IMG/VR virus record: IMGVR_UViG_3300036852_000288 | Location: 1-25,956 of that record | Reading direction: 5' to 3' (one strand) | DNA length: 25,956 bases | From: a virus | Shown here: one piece after another, positions 1 to 6,800 of the stretch | Numbering within the stretch: the first letter of the stretch is position 1 | How the letters are laid out: each line of letters opens with the position of its first letter | Position numbers and translations under genes: made by a program | Notes under the pieces: generated by a model | Databases searched by the model: none | What the model was told of the DNA's origin: nothing | The model's input: only the letters and a program-made list of their open reading frames with translations

Positions 1-694
1 CCCACAGGCCAGCGATCCAGCCGCCGACGCTCTCGATGGCTGGCTTCAGTAGCTGATAGATGCTCTCAGCGGCGAGCTCGATCGTCGCAACGAACACGTC
101 GCCGAACGAAACCTGCGTTTCGGCCGTTTTGTTGATCTCGTGCGTGAGGCCGGCGATAGCTCCCGCTGCTAGACCCGCGACTACGGCGACCGGACCGAGG
201 CGGACGGCGAATTTTCCAACCTGCCCGATAGCATCACGAAGCGCAGCGCCCATGCCGCCCTGCCCCATGTAAAGCTGGCCGATCTGGGCGATCTGGAAGC
301 CAAGGTTCTGCAGGCCGTAGATGTTGCCGGAGAGCAGCAGCGGGAGTGACTGCCCGATGTCGATCAGCTGGTAACTGAGTTGCCGGCTCATCTGGCTCGA
401 GGCGCGTGTCGCGAGCGTCTGCGCCTGTAATGCAGCGGTGTACTGATGAGCCCCCGCCGCGCCGGCCATATGTGCGGACGCCGCCTGCGCCTCTGCCGTT
501 ACCATCCCCCGAATAGCGGAATTTGCCTGCTGCGTCGTCGCACCCAGCTGCCTGGTCGCTTGGTCGACCCCACGGAGGCTCTTGGAGGCGACTTGGTCGA
601 ACTTCGCCGATTCCCGCTGTGCCTCGGCAAACCCCGGGCCCAGCTGCGAAAGATCGGCCTTAACCTGGACCGCGACCTGACCGATGATTTCCAT
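1..694 (-). CDS. Tail tape measure protein, N-terminal part (runs off the left edge)
   Basis: The minus strand is open from an ATG at 694 to the window edge, giving 231 complete codons. A GAGG ribosome binding site lies about nine bases before the ATG. The visible protein begins MEIIGQVAVQVKADL and is rich in Ala, Gln and Ser, with long predicted helices at about residues 20-110. A hydrophobic Gly/Ala-rich stretch follows at about 164-183. Tape measure proteins set siphovirus tail length and usually show helical repeats plus hydrophobic segments, and they follow the two tail chaperone genes. That is the order here, apart from the plus-strand gene in between. The family is inferred from composition and position, because the rest of the gene is outside the window. 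Confidence 0.8.
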   Translation of the reverse strand, partial: MEIIGQVAVQVKADLSQLGPGFAEAQRESAKFDQVASKSLRGVDQATRQLGATTQQANSAIRGMVTAEAQAASAHMAGAAGAHQYTAALQAQTLATRASSQMSRQLSYQLIDIGQSLPLLLSGNIYGLQNLGFQIAQIGQLYMGQGGMGAALRDAIGQVGKFAVRLGPVAVVAGLAAGAIAGLTHEINKTAETQVSFGDVFVATIELAAESIYQLLKPAIESVGGWIAGLW

Positions 695-751
695 GGTCTT
701 TACCTCTTCGGCACCCCCGGTCTATCGTTCCGGCCCTCACGGGAGGACTGG

Positions 752-1201
752 ATGCGGGTTGCAGTGATCGCTTTGTTTGTGATGGTCGCCGCGCCGGCGA
801 CGGCCGACGAAGGCTGTCGATCAGGGCGGAGCGACATTATTGAACTCGCCGCCTGGGCGGCAGAACCTGGGAGCGCAGGCACGGTGTTGGCACTGCAGTT
901 CCGCAGTTCCACCGAGCGACCCGTTCGTATGATCGAGGGAACAGTACTATTTAGCGACGTCTTGGACCGCCCGATCGGGGAGGTCGAGATCGATCCTGAC
1001 CTGCACATCGGCCCCGTAGGCGAAGCGACACAGGAGAGCAATCTGCCGAGCCTCAATCGCCTTGCGGTCGCCAGGCCGGAGGACATTCGGGCCAGTGTGT
1101 GCGTTGCGGCCGTGGTCTACGAGGACGGTACCGTGGATCGCTTCGACACCGACGAGCCCACGAGTCTTGCGGATGAAGTGGCCCGACTCCTCAATCCCTA
1201 G
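752..1201 (+). CDS. Secreted small protein, likely moron inside the tail module
   Basis: This 149-aa gene is on the strand opposite to the phage genes. It sits between the tape measure start at 694 and the tail chaperone stop at 1198. A GGGAGGA ribosome binding site lies just before the ATG at 752; the frame is open further upstream, but only this start has a good site. The N-terminus (MRVAVIALFVMVAAPATA) is a typical Sec signal peptide with an AxA-type cleavage site after residue 18. The mature part is acidic, has two cysteines, and alternates strand-like segments, suggesting an Ig-like beta fold; this is inference. I do not recognise a family. Its stop shares the bases CTAG with the stop of the opposing gene. 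A periplasmic protein encoded within tail genes is best read as a lysogenic-conversion or superinfection-type accessory gene. Confidence 0.75.
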   Translation: MRVAVIALFVMVAAPATADEGCRSGRSDIIELAAWAAEPGSAGTVLALQFRSSTERPVRMIEGTVLFSDVLDRPIGEVEIDPDLHIGPVGEATQESNLPSLNRLAVARPEDIRASVCVAAVVYEDGTVDRFDTDEPTSLADEVARLLNP

Positions 1202-1458
1202 CGCTTGCGATCGAACAGGGCTCGGAAGAGCTGCGGTGAAAGCGTCTGGCCTGTCCCGGTTCTCACGGGCGGAACCTCTGCCTTCTGTTCGCGCTTGATG
1301 AAGCCGCCCGTCTCGAGGACCTCAAGCATGAATTCCCACTGGCCCTCGCTCGCCATCGCGATTGCGTTCATGTCGGCGTTGAGGGTTTGCTCCTCGGTCC
1401 AGTGAAGGACGCCAAGGGCAAATCGTGCGAGCTGGTCGCTATAGTCCGCGAGGCTCAC
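1198..1458 (-). CDS. Tail assembly chaperone, second (T-like) frame
   Basis: This 86-aa frame begins with GTG at 1458, two bases beyond the stop of the preceding chaperone gene. It lies in the -1 frame relative to that gene. In siphoviruses the second chaperone is usually made only as a C-terminal extension of the first, as in lambda gpG/gpGT, through -1 ribosomal slippage. Here the -1 frame stays open from the slippery heptamer at 1467-1473 through this gene, so the fusion product is possible. The protein is Leu- and Glu-rich, with a helical start resembling the small chaperone partners encoded before tape measure genes. Independent initiation at the GTG cannot be excluded. Confidence 0.75.
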   Translation of the reverse strand: MSLADYSDQLARFALGVLHWTEEQTLNADMNAIAMASEGQWEFMLEVLETGGFIKREQKAEVPPVRTGTGQTLSPQLFRALFDRKR

Positions 1459-1460
1459 CC

Positions 1461-1808
1461 TTACTGAGGGTTTTCCTCCTGCTCATCACCTCCTGATTGA
1501 TCGGGAGCACGGCCGCCATTTGCGAGCATCGAGAGATAGCGAATTGCCGGAGCAGCGAGCTCGGTCATTCCGGTGGTCCACACCTGCTCCGCAACTTCCT
1601 TGGTGTCGGTACGATTGAGCCCAAGGGCGATGACGGACGCGAGGGCATCGAAATCCATCTTGCCGACGGCCTCGATTGCAGCGGCAATCCCGCCATGCTG
1701 CCTTGAGAGCGTCTGCGCCGCGCGCAGCGTGGGCTTGAGCACGGCGGTTTCGCCATCGAGCACGATTTCGACGTTGCCGGCACCGAGCCGAGCTTTGTTT
1801 GTGGTCAT
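1461..1808 (-). CDS. Tail assembly chaperone, first (G-like) frame
   Basis: This 115-aa protein starts with ATG at 1808. It has a beta-strand start (NVEIVLDGETAVLKPTL), then a helical segment with a Gly-rich turn, and ends in an acidic Gln/Glu tail. That architecture is typical of the gpG-like or gene-transfer-agent-like tail chaperones that hold the tape measure protein during tail assembly. It follows the tail tube gene and precedes the -1 frame chaperone and the tape measure, the standard siphovirus order. The slippery heptamer sits in its last four codons. I am confident of the role from context; sequence alone is only moderately diagnostic. Confidence 0.8.
   Translation of the reverse strand: MTTNKARLGAGNVEIVLDGETAVLKPTLRAAQTLSRQHGGIAAAIEAVGKMDFDALASVIALGLNRTDTKEVAEQVWTTGMTELAAPAIRYLSMLANGGRAPDQSGGDEQEENPQ
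1467..1473 (-). promoter_or_regulatory. Programmed -1 ribosomal frameshift site (A AAC CCT)
   Basis: On the minus strand the codons AAC CCT of the upstream chaperone are preceded by A, giving the canonical X XXY YYZ heptamer AAACCCT in the zero frame. It lies one codon (CAG) before the TAA stop. After a one-base slip back the reading continues TCA GTA AGG GTG into the downstream chaperone frame with no stop. Position, frame and motif all match the slippage signal of siphovirus tail chaperone pairs. Confidence 0.75.
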
Positions 1809-1831
1809 GGAGATTCCTCAGTTGGTGGCGA

Positions 1832-2575
1832 TCAAGGCGCCGGGATCGGATCGACGAAGACGATGTTCGAGTTGATTTCGAGCGTGCAGGCCAGGTTGCG
1901 AATGGTGTTGGCATCCCCGCCCTGGTTGGGGGCGTTCATGGCGAGCGCCGCAAACAACGCGAACGTGGGGGCCGGCACCGTTGAGCCGGTGTGCACGCCG
2001 TTCTGCGCGCCGGTGGTCGCGATGGAGGTGCCGCCCGGGGTTGCCGCAACCTCGAACGTGTTGGCTGCCGGATTCTTGACGTAGTAAGTCGTGCCGGCGA
2101 CGAGGCCCGTGGGCAGCGCGCCGGTGGTCGAGAACTTGACCGGCGTGTTCGCCACGAAACCATGTGCCGTCCATGTGACAACACCCGGGGTCGCGATCGT
2201 GATGGTGACCGTGCTCGAGACTGGCTCGACCTGGTCATTGAACCGGATCCGCACGGCATAGTTGTTCTTGTTGCTTCCGGCGGCGGCGACGCGCAGCGCG
2301 ATCTGGCCGGGATCGTCCTGCAGCACGGCGAAGACATTCTGCATCGAGCCCGCGTTGCTCGTGCCCTTCTGCTTCACGTCGCGGCCACGGTTGATGAGCG
2401 CCGTGGTGATGAGCGCAGCGGTATCGCCGAACTCACCCATCTGGGACCAGCCGTCGACCTCCGTCCACACTTGCGCGGCGAAGTCCGCTTCGGTCAGGTC
2501 AACGAGGCCGGGATTGAGGACGCTGCCGATGTCGATGTGGCAATCGGCGACGGGGTACAAATTTCCATTTGGCAT
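1832..2575 (-). CDS. Major tail tube protein with an inserted beta domain
   Basis: This 247-aa protein lies between the tail terminator and the tail chaperones, the usual place of the tail tube gene. Residues about 1-118 and 200-247 look like one domain, beginning PNGNLYPVADCHIDIGSV and ending LEINSNIVFVDP. Between them, at about 122-198, is a Thr/Gly/Ala-rich block with TWTAHGF, TGALPTGLVAGTTYYV and NTFEVAATPGGT. I recognise this block as a small beta module that recurs in many unrelated phage structural proteins. Here it appears to be inserted into the tube protein, where it would probably project from the tail surface. The gene has a long 5' leader with a GATGGAG ribosome binding site and starts with ATG at 2575. 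Confidence 0.75.
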   Translation of the reverse strand: MPNGNLYPVADCHIDIGSVLNPGLVDLTEADFAAQVWTEVDGWSQMGEFGDTAALITTALINRGRDVKQKGTSNAGSMQNVFAVLQDDPGQIALRVAAAGSNKNNYAVRIRFNDQVEPVSSTVTITIATPGVVTWTAHGFVANTPVKFSTTGALPTGLVAGTTYYVKNPAANTFEVAATPGGTSIATTGAQNGVHTGSTVPAPTFALFAALAMNAPNQGGDANTIRNLACTLEINSNIVFVDPIPAP

Positions 2576-2683
2576 GAGAGGGCTCCATCAAGGGCCGGGC
2601 GCGCAGTCATGCGGGCCAGTTCGCCACCTGCCCAAGGTGGCGTTTGGGGCGACACTCCGGAGGGCTGAGCCGGAGCGAAAGAG
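2576..2683 (-). promoter_or_regulatory. Structured intergenic leader before the tail tube gene
   Basis: These 108 bases hold no gene. A perfect 8-bp hairpin lies at 2622-2642 (CGCCACCT, five-base loop, AGGTGGCG) and a 6-bp hairpin at 2655-2675 (CTCCGG, nine-base loop, CCGGAG). Neither is followed by a T-run on the minus strand, so they are more likely attenuating or RNA-stabilising structures than strong terminators. Nearer the gene, CCCTTGATGGAG resembles the ribosome-binding element in front of the capsid and decoration genes, and a weak 4-bp hairpin lies just upstream of it at 2602-2613. Confidence 0.5.
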
Positions 2684-3121
2684 CTACTTGGCGCGCAGCC
2701 TGATGGTCAGCGTGACGCGACGGCCGACACGGCTTTCATCATCGACGGGCGCCGGCGATGGTCCGGTGCAGCGGATATCGGTCACGCCGTAGCCTGCGAC
2801 CTGCAGCGCTCGGGCCTGCCGATGGAAGAGGCTGTAGATCAGATCGCCAACCGCCTCGACGTTCCGATAGCTGTCCGGCTGCGGGCCATAGGCGTTGATG
2901 TCGATCACCAGCACCGGGCGGAAGTCCGATACGCCATCCTCATCTGTCCGGGCGATGTTCGGCCCGATGACCACCATCGGGTAGGGTGCATCTGACGGCA
3001 CTGGCCGGCGCGTGTGAACCGAGAACGAGCCATTGTAGCTGGCGAGCTTCGACGTGATCGCCGGGACGGCAACAACCGCTGCTCGCAGGCCTGGGAGTGC
3101 GTCTAGAGGAGGCGCTGTCAT
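2684..3121 (-). CDS. Tail terminator or tail completion protein
   Basis: This 145-aa gene begins with ATG at 3121 and overlaps the previous gene stop as ATGA. The protein has an N-terminal helix, then alternating strands including a YPMVVIGP segment and a PVLVIDINAYG segment. It ends in a basic strand (RRVTLTIRLRAK). This layout matches the DUF3168/lambda gpU-like proteins that cap the tail tube and join it to the head. It is the last neck gene before the tail tube gene, which supports the role. Family membership is inferred from layout rather than from a unique motif. Confidence 0.65.
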   Translation of the reverse strand: MTAPPLDALPGLRAAVVAVPAITSKLASYNGSFSVHTRRPVPSDAPYPMVVIGPNIARTDEDGVSDFRPVLVIDINAYGPQPDSYRNVEAVGDLIYSLFHRQARALQVAGYGVTDIRCTGPSPAPVDDESRVGRRVTLTIRLRAK

Positions 3122-3522
3122 TCGAGTGCGCTCCTCACCTCTGCAGCGATGTCCTGCTCGATCTCCTCGCGCGAATTGGCAAGGGCCGGCCTCGCGAAAG
3201 GACGAGGCGCCATCTTCGCCGTACCATGCTCGAGGGCCGCTGCATGCGCCGCCGACCAGATCGCCGTGCCGGTGAGCTCGGCCTGGTCGAATTCGGTCCG
3301 GTTGGACTGGACGAGGCGGCCGGTATCGGATGCGGGCGGCTGTCCCGGCGCCGAGGCCTGATGCGTGACGCCGCGGCGGCGATAGACACGGCCTGTCTTC
3401 GGCGTTTCGAGGATCAGGCTTGTGGCCTCCTCGACCACGGCCTCAGTGCCGCGCACGACGCCGCGCATGGCAGCGGCACGCACCTTGGCAAGGACGGCAT
3501 CCCCCTTCCACTCGACGGTCAC
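3118..3522 (-). CDS. HK97 gp10-like head-tail/tail completion protein
   Basis: I choose the GTG at 3522, which overlaps the stop of the preceding gene as GTGA and gives 134 residues beginning MTVEWKGDAVLAKVR. An in-frame ATG at 3600 would add 26 residues and overlap the previous gene by 82 bases. The protein shows a long N-terminal helix, then a basic loop with TPKTGRVYRRRG and DTGRLVQSN, and then HAAALEHGTAKMAPRPFARPAL. The 'TGR ... E.GT ... ARPFL-like' pattern is characteristic of HK97 gp10-like proteins at the head-tail joint. It sits in a run of start-stop-overlapping genes with the neighbouring neck genes. Confidence 0.75.
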   Translation of the reverse strand: MTVEWKGDAVLAKVRAAAMRGVVRGTEAVVEEATSLILETPKTGRVYRRRGVTHQASAPGQPPASDTGRLVQSNRTEFDQAELTGTAIWSAAHAAALEHGTAKMAPRPFARPALANSREEIEQDIAAEVRSALE

Positions 3523-3896
3523 GGCGCAGCTACCTTGTACGCCTGGCACACCCACAATGCCGTGGCGGGATCGGTCTTCACGGCGCGCAGCTGATACCAC
3601 TGGCCCTCAAATTGAGCCTTGTCGTCCTTCCCCGGCTGAATACCGGCAGCAAGGCTTTGGGCAAAGACGTTGACGATGAGGTCGGTCTGCGGGATCCCCG
3701 CGCGAGCACGATAGGCATCGTCGTATTGGTCGGTGAAGCCCTCGCAGGGGTTCAGCGTCACAGCACCAGGAATCGGATCGCCATGAGCATCGACGCCGGC
3801 GGCCGCTTGCTGCCGCAGCGTCCCGGTCAAGAGCTTGCCCTTGAAGCCGGCAAAGATGGCCTTCGCGATCTGGCCGGTGAGCAGCGGGCCCGACAT
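3519..3896 (-). CDS. Neck/minor structural protein, probable head closure protein
   Basis: This 125-aa gene starts with ATG at 3896 inside the stop of the previous gene (TGATG). Its own stop overlaps the next GTG start. The protein starts MSGPLLTGQIAKAIFAGFKG, then has GAVTLNPCEGFTDQYDD, and ends in strands with QFEGQWYQLRAVKTDPATALW. Neck proteins that close the portal often have this size and a small beta-barrel character, and the position between capsid and gp10-like genes fits. I cannot name the family from motifs alone. Confidence 0.6.
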   Translation of the reverse strand: MSGPLLTGQIAKAIFAGFKGKLLTGTLRQQAAAGVDAHGDPIPGAVTLNPCEGFTDQYDDAYRARAGIPQTDLIVNVFAQSLAAGIQPGKDDKAQFEGQWYQLRAVKTDPATALWVCQAYKVAAP

Positions 3897-4534
3897 CAGT
3901 TCGCCAGCGCCTCGTCGATGCGCCGCTGCAGTTCATCGGCTTTCCAGCCGTTGAAAGGCTTCTTGCCTAGCAATGCGGTGTAATCGGCCCGCAGCTTTGC
4001 GATGTCGGGAGCGACTGCCCCGCCCTTTTTCCCGTTACCGTCATGGTCGAGCGGATCACTCTTGGGCTCGGCATTGCTGGAGGGCGTGGTGTCGGCCGGA
4101 TCGGCCCCGGCATCGCTCGGGACAGTGGCCAGCAGGCGGTCGAGTTCCGCGCGGAGAAGCGCTTCGCGATCGTCGTTCGGAAGCTCGTTCCACTCCTCGA
4201 CCGTCATGCCGGAAAGCTCATGCGCCGCGGCAACGATCGCGCCCAGCTGCACGGTCTCGCCGGCGATCTCGTAGGTAGAGGCCAGAACGCTCGATCCGAT
4301 GAGCATCTCGTCGTTCTGCTCGCCGGGATTCTCCGGGAGCGCGCCGGGCTTGTCGACGCCCGCAAGCATGATGCGGTGCGCCTCGAAGAGCTGGCGCAGC
4401 TTTCGGGTCGGTACCAGTGTCTTGTCGAACGGCGCGCCGGCGTTGAACGTCGTGCCGCAGATCGTCAGAGGACGCCGAAAGACCACGAAGTCTTTGTCGC
4501 GCTCAAAGGAATGCCGCCAGATCGCTCGGGCCAT
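3896..4534 (-). CDS. Phage protein after the capsid gene, with acidic linker and SAP-like C-terminus
   Basis: This 212-aa protein begins MARAIWRHSFERDKDFVVFRRP at an ATG at 4534. Residues about 1-125 form one region. A low-complexity Ala/Asp/Pro/Ser linker with DPLDHDGNGKKGG follows at about 140-175. The last 35 residues (IAKLRADYTALLGKKPFNGWKADELQRRIDEAL) resemble a helix-extension-helix, SAP- or LEM-like fold, often used to bind nucleic acid. Genes at this position, directly after the capsid, often encode head-tail connectors, and several have a helix-turn-helix end of this kind. The exact role is not recognised. Confidence 0.6.
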   Translation of the reverse strand: MARAIWRHSFERDKDFVVFRRPLTICGTTFNAGAPFDKTLVPTRKLRQLFEAHRIMLAGVDKPGALPENPGEQNDEMLIGSSVLASTYEIAGETVQLGAIVAAAHELSGMTVEEWNELPNDDREALLRAELDRLLATVPSDAGADPADTTPSSNAEPKSDPLDHDGNGKKGGAVAPDIAKLRADYTALLGKKPFNGWKADELQRRIDEALAN

Positions 4535-4622
4535 GGTCGTTCATCCTGTATCAAGTGGAGGTGCAGGTTAGTCGGGGCGTTGCTATTGCCTGGACGAGGG
4601 CCCCGTCCTCAGATTCGCCGGC
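4535..4622. other. 88-bp intergenic stretch after the capsid gene
   Basis: No gene fits here. An inverted repeat at 4592-4608 (GGACG, seven-base loop, CGTCC) lies just beyond the capsid stop. It has no following T-run on the minus strand, so it may slow or process the transcript rather than end it. CTTGATACAGGATG near the next start partly resembles the leader element of the capsid gene. Confidence 0.4.
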
Positions 4623-5636
4623 TTAGGCGACGGCGTCCTTGAAGAAGAAGCCGAGGTCAGCGCCGACGACCTTCTGGTCGAAGGCTTGCTGCACTTCGAC
4701 GCGGTCCGACTCCAGCCATTCCATGCGGAACTTCTTGATCCGCATACCCATGCCGGTGGCCCCGAACCAGCCCGACCAGGAGAAGGTATAGCCAGCGGTC
4801 GGCTGCATGATGCTCGGAGTCGGTGTGACATAGGCGAGCAGCGCATGCTTTCCGGCGATGAACTGGCTCAGTTCCTTTGCCGCCGAGGCCGCATAGTCGG
4901 CACCCTTGGCGCCGGCATTGAACACCGCTTTGGACACGAGGATCTCTTCGAGCTCGAAGAGCTGGGCGAGCGCATTGACGTTGACCATGGCCGGCTTGCC
5001 CGGGGTCTGGCCGTACTTCACGCGGTCGACGATATCCGGGTGATCCACCAGGGCATCGTAAGCGGCCTTACCGAGCGTCAGTTTGTTCGGCTCGAACCCG
5101 GTAGCCTCGAGCACTTTGCGCTTGGCGGTGCGGACGTCCTCGATGGGCGTCGAGCCGGCGTCGTTCCACTGGAGGAAGGAAGTGCCCGGCACAGGCGCAG
5201 CCGCTACGCCCTGTTCTTGGCTGCCCCAGATGCCCGCGGCAAAGTAGTTGGCAGCCCATGCCCGCTCGCGGCGGATCAAAGCCTTCTGGGTGACGAAGAT
5301 CGTGGCATCACGATCGGGACCGAGGACCGAGTCCGAGTTGGCGCGGATCTGGTCGTCGATGTCCTTGTGGTAGGCGTTCACCGGCGCGTAGTAGGTCGGC
5401 GTGTTGTCGAGGGTGTAGCCGCCACCCGCCGATTCCGTGCCGGGAGCGCGTTCGCGCATCTCGTCGCGGTTGAAGTCGGCGCGGCTGTACACGTAGTAGC
5501 GGTCCGACTGCTTGGTGACCGGGATATTCGGAAACACCCGGTCGGCAATGAAGTGAGACTGGTCCTGAACGTACGCCACCGACATGTTGGTGAGCGGTAC
5601 GTTTACGTGGACGTTGCTCAGATTGGGCTGAGGCAT
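4623..5636 (-). CDS. Major capsid protein
   Basis: This 337-aa protein forms the procapsid shell. It lies directly after the decoration gene and before the neck genes. It begins with an extended N-arm (MPQPNLSNVHVNVPLTNMSV), followed by HFIADRVFPNIPV and a YYVYSRADFNRDEMRERAPG segment. It includes the capsid-like stretch GFEPNKLTLGKAAYDALVDH and a C-terminal GYTFSWSGWFG region. The size and the 'F..NKLTLG..AY..L..HPDI.DRVKYG' pattern match the HK97-fold capsid proteins of siphoviruses with this gene order. The ATG at 5636 is preceded by the GATGGAGAA ribosome binding site in a structured leader shared with the decoration gene. Confidence 0.9.
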   Translation of the reverse strand: MPQPNLSNVHVNVPLTNMSVAYVQDQSHFIADRVFPNIPVTKQSDRYYVYSRADFNRDEMRERAPGTESAGGGYTLDNTPTYYAPVNAYHKDIDDQIRANSDSVLGPDRDATIFVTQKALIRRERAWAANYFAAGIWGSQEQGVAAAPVPGTSFLQWNDAGSTPIEDVRTAKRKVLEATGFEPNKLTLGKAAYDALVDHPDIVDRVKYGQTPGKPAMVNVNALAQLFELEEILVSKAVFNAGAKGADYAASAAKELSQFIAGKHALLAYVTPTPSIMQPTAGYTFSWSGWFGATGMGMRIKKFRMEWLESDRVEVQQAFDQKVVGADLGFFFKDAVA

Positions 5637-5700
5637 CGTAGTTCTCCATCAAAGGGATAGCGGCGTCTCACGACGGCGCGTTGAGGGAAGCGGGAGGGGT
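5637..5700 (-). promoter_or_regulatory. Capsid gene leader with GNRA-loop hairpin and strong ribosome binding site
   Basis: Reading toward the capsid gene there is a hairpin at 5664-5675 with stem CGTC/GACG and loop GTGA, extended by two more pairs after one G-G mismatch. Seven bases later comes CCCTTTGATGGAGAA, whose GGAG pairs with the ribosome. The element recurs in front of the decoration gene with different stem bases but the same loop. This suggests a conserved translation or stability element for highly made proteins. Confidence 0.55.
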
Positions 5701-6054
5701 CTAGGCGACCTTCTCCCAGAGCATGGGGACGACGTCGTCGGCGACGCCGCCGGCGATCAGTTTGCCGAGCTGGGCACCGGCAGCGGCAGCAGCGGCGCGG
5801 CCGTCAGCTGCAGACGCGACGGTTGCACCGGCCGCGAGGGTGGCGCCGAGACGAACCTCGACGACGCCCTCGACCGCCAGCGAAACGGCCTGACCGATCG
5901 TGCCAGTGCCATCGATCACGCCATCGGCGAGTGCGGCAGCGCCGGCCACGGCCAGCAGGCCGCTGCCATTGATGACGCCGAACAGGAACTGGCTGGTCGA
6001 CAGATCGGCCGCGGCGACCAGCGTGATCGTCCGCTTCTTCTCATTGTAGGACAT
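5701..6054 (-). CDS. Head decoration (capsid cement) protein
   Basis: This 117-aa protein begins MSYNEKKRTITLVAAADLS. It continues as an Ala/Gly/Val-rich beta protein with FGVINGSGLLAVAG, IDGTGTIGQAVSLAV and ATLAAGATVASAADGRA. This matches the DUF2190/capsid cement proteins that bind the outer capsid surface and stabilise the shell. Its place directly upstream of the major capsid gene is the usual one. Composition is strongly biased, as is normal for the family. Confidence 0.8.
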   Translation of the reverse strand: MSYNEKKRTITLVAAADLSTSQFLFGVINGSGLLAVAGAAALADGVIDGTGTIGQAVSLAVEGVVEVRLGATLAAGATVASAADGRAAAAAAGAQLGKLIAGGVADDVVPMLWEKVA

Positions 6055-6125
6055 GGAAAATTCTCCATCTAAGGGACGTGCCGCCTCACGGCGGGAAAAC
6101 GTCTATATGTTGACGGGAGGCCGCC
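6055..6125 (-). promoter_or_regulatory. Decoration gene leader with GNRA-loop hairpin
   Basis: On the minus strand a perfect 5-bp stem CCGCC/GGCGG with loop GTGA lies at 6081-6094. It is followed after five bases by CCCTTAGATGGAGAA, which supplies the ribosome binding site for the ATG at 6054. The layout matches the capsid gene leader at 5637-5700. No gene fits in these 71 bases. Confidence 0.55.
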
Positions 6126-6800
6126 TTACGGCTGGGTAGCGGCCGGCGTGGTGATCTGTGCGTACAGGTCGGGGTTCTGCTCCATCGCCTTGGAGTAGGC
6201 CTTCTCGTAAGAGATGCTTTCGGCCTTCTGAATTTCCTCGGCCCTCTTCTTGAGCTGGGCCTCGGGCGAGCTGGTGTCGGCCGTGGAGCCGTCCATGACG
6301 CCCTTCATGGCGAAGCCGCTGGCGACCATTTTCTCGGCCGCTTTGAGGATGCCTTCGAGGTCCTTGCGGACTTCCTCGGTCATCGTGCCCATGGCCTTCA
6401 GGATGGCGGCCTTGGCGACAGGCGTGCCCGGCAGATGGCCGAACTCGTCGGAGGCCCGCTTGGTGAGATCGGACATCTCGCGCTTGTCGCGCTCGTCCTT
6501 GGCGATCTTGTCGGACTCATCGGCGCGCTTCGCCATGTCGACGAGGCGCGGATCATCCGACTTGCGGAACTCCGTCCCGTCCGCGGACTTGAAGACGACC
6601 GGGTTGTCCTCGGTGCTCTTCTTCACCTTGGCCTTGCGTTCCTCGGGCGACATGCGGAGATACTTCTCCTTCTCGTCGCCCTCGAGCTCGTCGAGGTGAT
6701 CGCGATCCGCCTTCGACATCGTGAGGATGTTCGTGAGGCGGGAATTGAGATCGGCAACCTGCTTCTCGAGGTCGGCGACCTTCTTGACATCATCGGGCAT
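6126..6800 (-). CDS. Separate scaffold protein from an internal in-frame start (predicted)
   Basis: An ATG at 6800, in frame with the 440-aa gene, is preceded by AAGGAG at 6807-6812 with a six-base spacer. This is one of the best ribosome binding sites in the window. Translation from it would give a 224-aa protein beginning MPDDVKKVADLEKQVADL, almost wholly charged and helical. This is the same arrangement as lambda C/Nu3, where the scaffold is made from an internal start in the protease-scaffold gene. The site is seen; its use is inferred. Confidence 0.5.
   Translation of the reverse strand: MPDDVKKVADLEKQVADLNSRLTNILTMSKADRDHLDELEGDEKEKYLRMSPEERKAKVKKSTEDNPVVFKSADGTEFRKSDDPRLVDMAKRADESDKIAKDERDKREMSDLTKRASDEFGHLPGTPVAKAAILKAMGTMTEEVRKDLEGILKAAEKMVASGFAMKGVMDGSTADTSSPEAQLKKRAEEIQKAESISYEKAYSKAMEQNPDLYAQITTPAATQP

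Noticed and set aside
446-751. N-terminal extension of the secreted 149-aa gene to an upstream ATG
   Set aside because: The extension would run opposite the tape measure gene and bury the signal peptide. The ATG at 752 has the good ribosome site.
4686-5660. Long plus-strand frame of 324 codons opposite the capsid gene
   Set aside because: It mirrors the capsid gene, is rich in Arg, Gly, Val and His as GC-rich antisense frames are, and has no recognisable motif or ribosome site.
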